A stretch of 6,999 nt of DNA from an uncultured Clostridia bacterium. GTDB lineage: Bacteria; Bacillota; Clostridia; Oscillospirales; Ruminococcaceae. The translations under genes were made by a program, and so were the position numbers. Positions 5,812-6,999 of the stretch are shown piece after piece (the stretch's first letter is position 1; each line of letters starts with the position of its first letter). Location: positions 1 to 6,999 of the forward strand of contig CALLQQ010000010.1 of NCBI GenBank assembly GCA_938014915.1, written 5' to 3'. The notes under the pieces were generated by a model. That model made no database searches. It saw only the letters and a list, made by a program, of their open reading frames with translations, and was not told the DNA's origin.

Positions 5812-6313
5812 TGTTAATACCTCCACTCATTATAATTTTATCTATATTAGATGATAAATTGGGATAGTTCCATTGCCGCAACACCTCGTATGCTGCGATA
5901 GCGACTGTGTTTGATAAATTAATGCTCCTCGCCTCATTAACCATCGGTATCCTAACGCAATTTTCTTTATGCGCAAGCAGTATTTTTTCATCTATGCCTT
6001 TATCTTCCCTACCGAAAAAGATATATACCTTATCCGGATATTTTACATCACTGTGGGTAGTTGTAGCTTTAGTTGTAAAAAAGAAAAAAGCACCGTCATT
6101 TTTATTATAAAACTCATTTATATCATCATAATAAGTAATGTCAAGCATATGCCAGTAATCCAATCCTGCACGCTTTAATTTGGTATCGTCTATTCTGAAG
6201 CCCATTGGCTTTATAATATGGAGCCGTGCACCAGTAACTGCACAAGTCCTCGATATATTGCCAGTATTCTGTGGTATTTGTGGTTCAATTAATACAATAT
6301 TTAATTCGGCCAT
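5804..6313 (-). CDS. trmL: tRNA (cytidine(34)-2'-O)-methyltransferase TrmL
   Basis: This 169-aa SPOUT-class enzyme (YibK/CspR/TrmL group) uses SAM to 2'-O-methylate the wobble nucleotide of certain leucine tRNAs. The family pattern is complete: NIVLIEPQIPQNTGNISRTCAVTG (5-28) with the conserved NTGNI and Arg22, then the LHIIKPMGF segment (31-39), KRAGLDYW (47-54) and TTKA (80-83). The knotted SAM site follows, with FGREDKGI (100-107) and RIPMVNEARSINLSNTVAIAAYE (121-143). The protein matches E. coli TrmL along its length, with a short extra tail. The start has GGAAAGG upstream at a workable distance. It follows the kinase gene by 26 bp and overlaps degV by 8 nt, so the three probably form one transcript. 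No functional link between tRNA modification and the neighbours is evident. Confidence 0.93.
   Translation of the reverse strand: MAELNIVLIEPQIPQNTGNISRTCAVTGARLHIIKPMGFRIDDTKLKRAGLDYWHMLDITYYDDINEFYNKNDGAFFFFTTKATTTHSDVKYPDKVYIFFGREDKGIDEKILLAHKENCVRIPMVNEARSINLSNTVAIAAYEVLRQWNYPNLSSNIDKIIMSGGINNA
5819..5824 (-). promoter_or_regulatory. degV ribosome binding site inside trmL
   Basis: GGAGGT on the minus strand is a near-perfect Shine-Dalgarno within the last codons of trmL. With an 8-nt gap it points to the ATG at 5811 and rules out the overlapping GTG at 5826. This arrangement suggests that degV translation is coupled to trmL translation. Confidence 0.8.
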
Positions 6314-6339
6314 AGTAATTGCCTTTCCTTTTATTCTTT

Positions 6340-6999
6340 TTATAGGTTAGTATAATCTTTCATAGTTATATTGCTTGTAAGCCATTCAATGCATGGTTCT
6401 ATCATAAGTCCTTCACGTGGCTCACTTCCATAACCGTATGTTGTTTTGGCGGCTAATTCGATAAAGCCCGTCGCTCTATTCATTGCTATTGGCAAGCTCT
6501 CTCCACGCAGTAATGCGCCGATCAAGACACTTGCATATATATCGCCCGTGCCTGGATAATGTACGGGGACATAATCGCATCTCACGCGCCAAAATGCGCC
6601 ACTATTCTTATCATAACCTATATTGCATTTTTCCGCACCAGCTAAAACGACACCCGTTATTACAACGATTGAGGGGCCAATTTCAGCAAGACGCACTAAC
6701 CAGCTTTTAGCCTGTGTTGATGTCATTGGCGATATGGGATAATCTTCATTCAACAACATTGAAGCTTCCGTCACATTCGGTGTGATTATATCGGCTATTT
6801 CGACTAATTCGCACATTCTTTTCTTCATCTCGGTAGTATATGTTCTATATAGTTTACCATGATTACCCATTACGGGATCTACTACCTTTAGCGATTCTTT
6901 ATATCCATCAAAAAACACTCTGCAATGGTCAATTTGGTTTGCCGATGCTAGGAATCCGCTATATACACAATCGAACTTGATTTGCAGCCTTTTATAATG
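6340..6999 (-). CDS. pdxK: Pyridoxamine/pyridoxal kinase, N-terminus beyond the window
   Basis: The frame is open to the right edge. The visible 219 residues are the C-terminal part of a protein that should be about 280-290 aa, so roughly the first 65-70 residues are missing. A GTG at 6918 lies inside the conserved domain and is not a start. The residues before it, FDCVYSGFLASANQI (visible 9-23), match the family. The enzyme belongs to the ribokinase superfamily and phosphorylates B6 vitamers in the salvage route to pyridoxal phosphate. Visible motifs are VVDPVMGNHGKLY (39-51), ITPNVTEASMLL (72-83), VVITG (112-116) and the anion-hole motif PGTGD (149-153) with catalytic base Asp153. The kinase is of the PdxK/PdxY type, as common in Clostridia. 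The exact vitamer preference and symbol are uncertain. It is the upstream visible gene of the pdxK-trmL-degV unit. Confidence 0.88.
   Translation of the reverse strand, partial: HYKRLQIKFDCVYSGFLASANQIDHCRVFFDGYKESLKVVDPVMGNHGKLYRTYTTEMKKRMCELVEIADIITPNVTEASMLLNEDYPISPMTSTQAKSWLVRLAEIGPSIVVITGVVLAGAEKCNIGYDKNSGAFWRVRCDYVPVHYPGTGDIYASVLIGALLRGESLPIAMNRATGFIELAAKTTYGYGSEPREGLMIEPCIEWLTSNITMKDYTNL

Noticed and set aside
6340..6918. Kinase gene starting at GTG 6918
   Set aside because: The frame is open to 6999 and the residues before the GTG match the conserved kinase domain, so the gene is truncated by the window edge.

Overview
This window reads as ordinary core-metabolism chromosome from an AT-rich, low-GC Gram-positive bacterium, most likely a member of the Clostridia. 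The evidence is the strong AGGAGG-type ribosome binding sites, the short intergenic gaps, the clustered pgk-tpiA-gpmI glycolytic genes, a cofactor-independent phosphoglycerate mutase, a DegV protein and a MetA of the acetyl-CoA type. There are no insertion sequences, phage genes, CRISPR repeats, tRNAs or rRNAs, and I found no convincing undescribed system. The points worth a second look are regulatory structure and details of individual proteins.

Left region (1-1201). A single plus-strand gene, metA, encodes a homoserine O-acyltransferase whose specificity residue (Glu111) predicts acetyl-CoA use. Its upstream region holds two back-to-back sigma-A-type promoters: one for metA, and one on the minus strand that reads out of the window. 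A perfect 8-bp inverted repeat overlaps the metA -35 box. A 14-bp perfect stem after metA probably ends transcription from both sides, because the glycolytic operon converges on it.

Middle region (1202-4935). The minus-strand genes pgk, tpiA and gpmI run in that order from their own good promoter (-35 TTGAAA, 17-bp spacer, -10 TAAAAT). They cover phosphoglycerate kinase, triosephosphate isomerase and phosphoglycerate mutase. The usual partners gapA and eno are not in the window. A perfect 26-nt palindrome between pgk and tpiA can form an 11-bp hairpin in the mRNA and may set the relative expression of pgk and the two downstream genes.

Right region (4936-6999). A second minus-strand unit reads pdxK-like kinase (cut by the window edge), trmL (tRNA wobble-position 2'-O-methyltransferase), then degV (fatty-acid-binding protein). 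trmL and degV overlap by 8 nt, with the degV ribosome binding site inside trmL. No clear terminator separates degV from the pgk promoter, so some readthrough into the glycolytic operon is possible.

Two start sites should be moved inward from the longest open frames. Ribosome binding site spacing places pgk at 4780 and degV at 5811. The kinase frame is open to the window edge, so it has no visible start.
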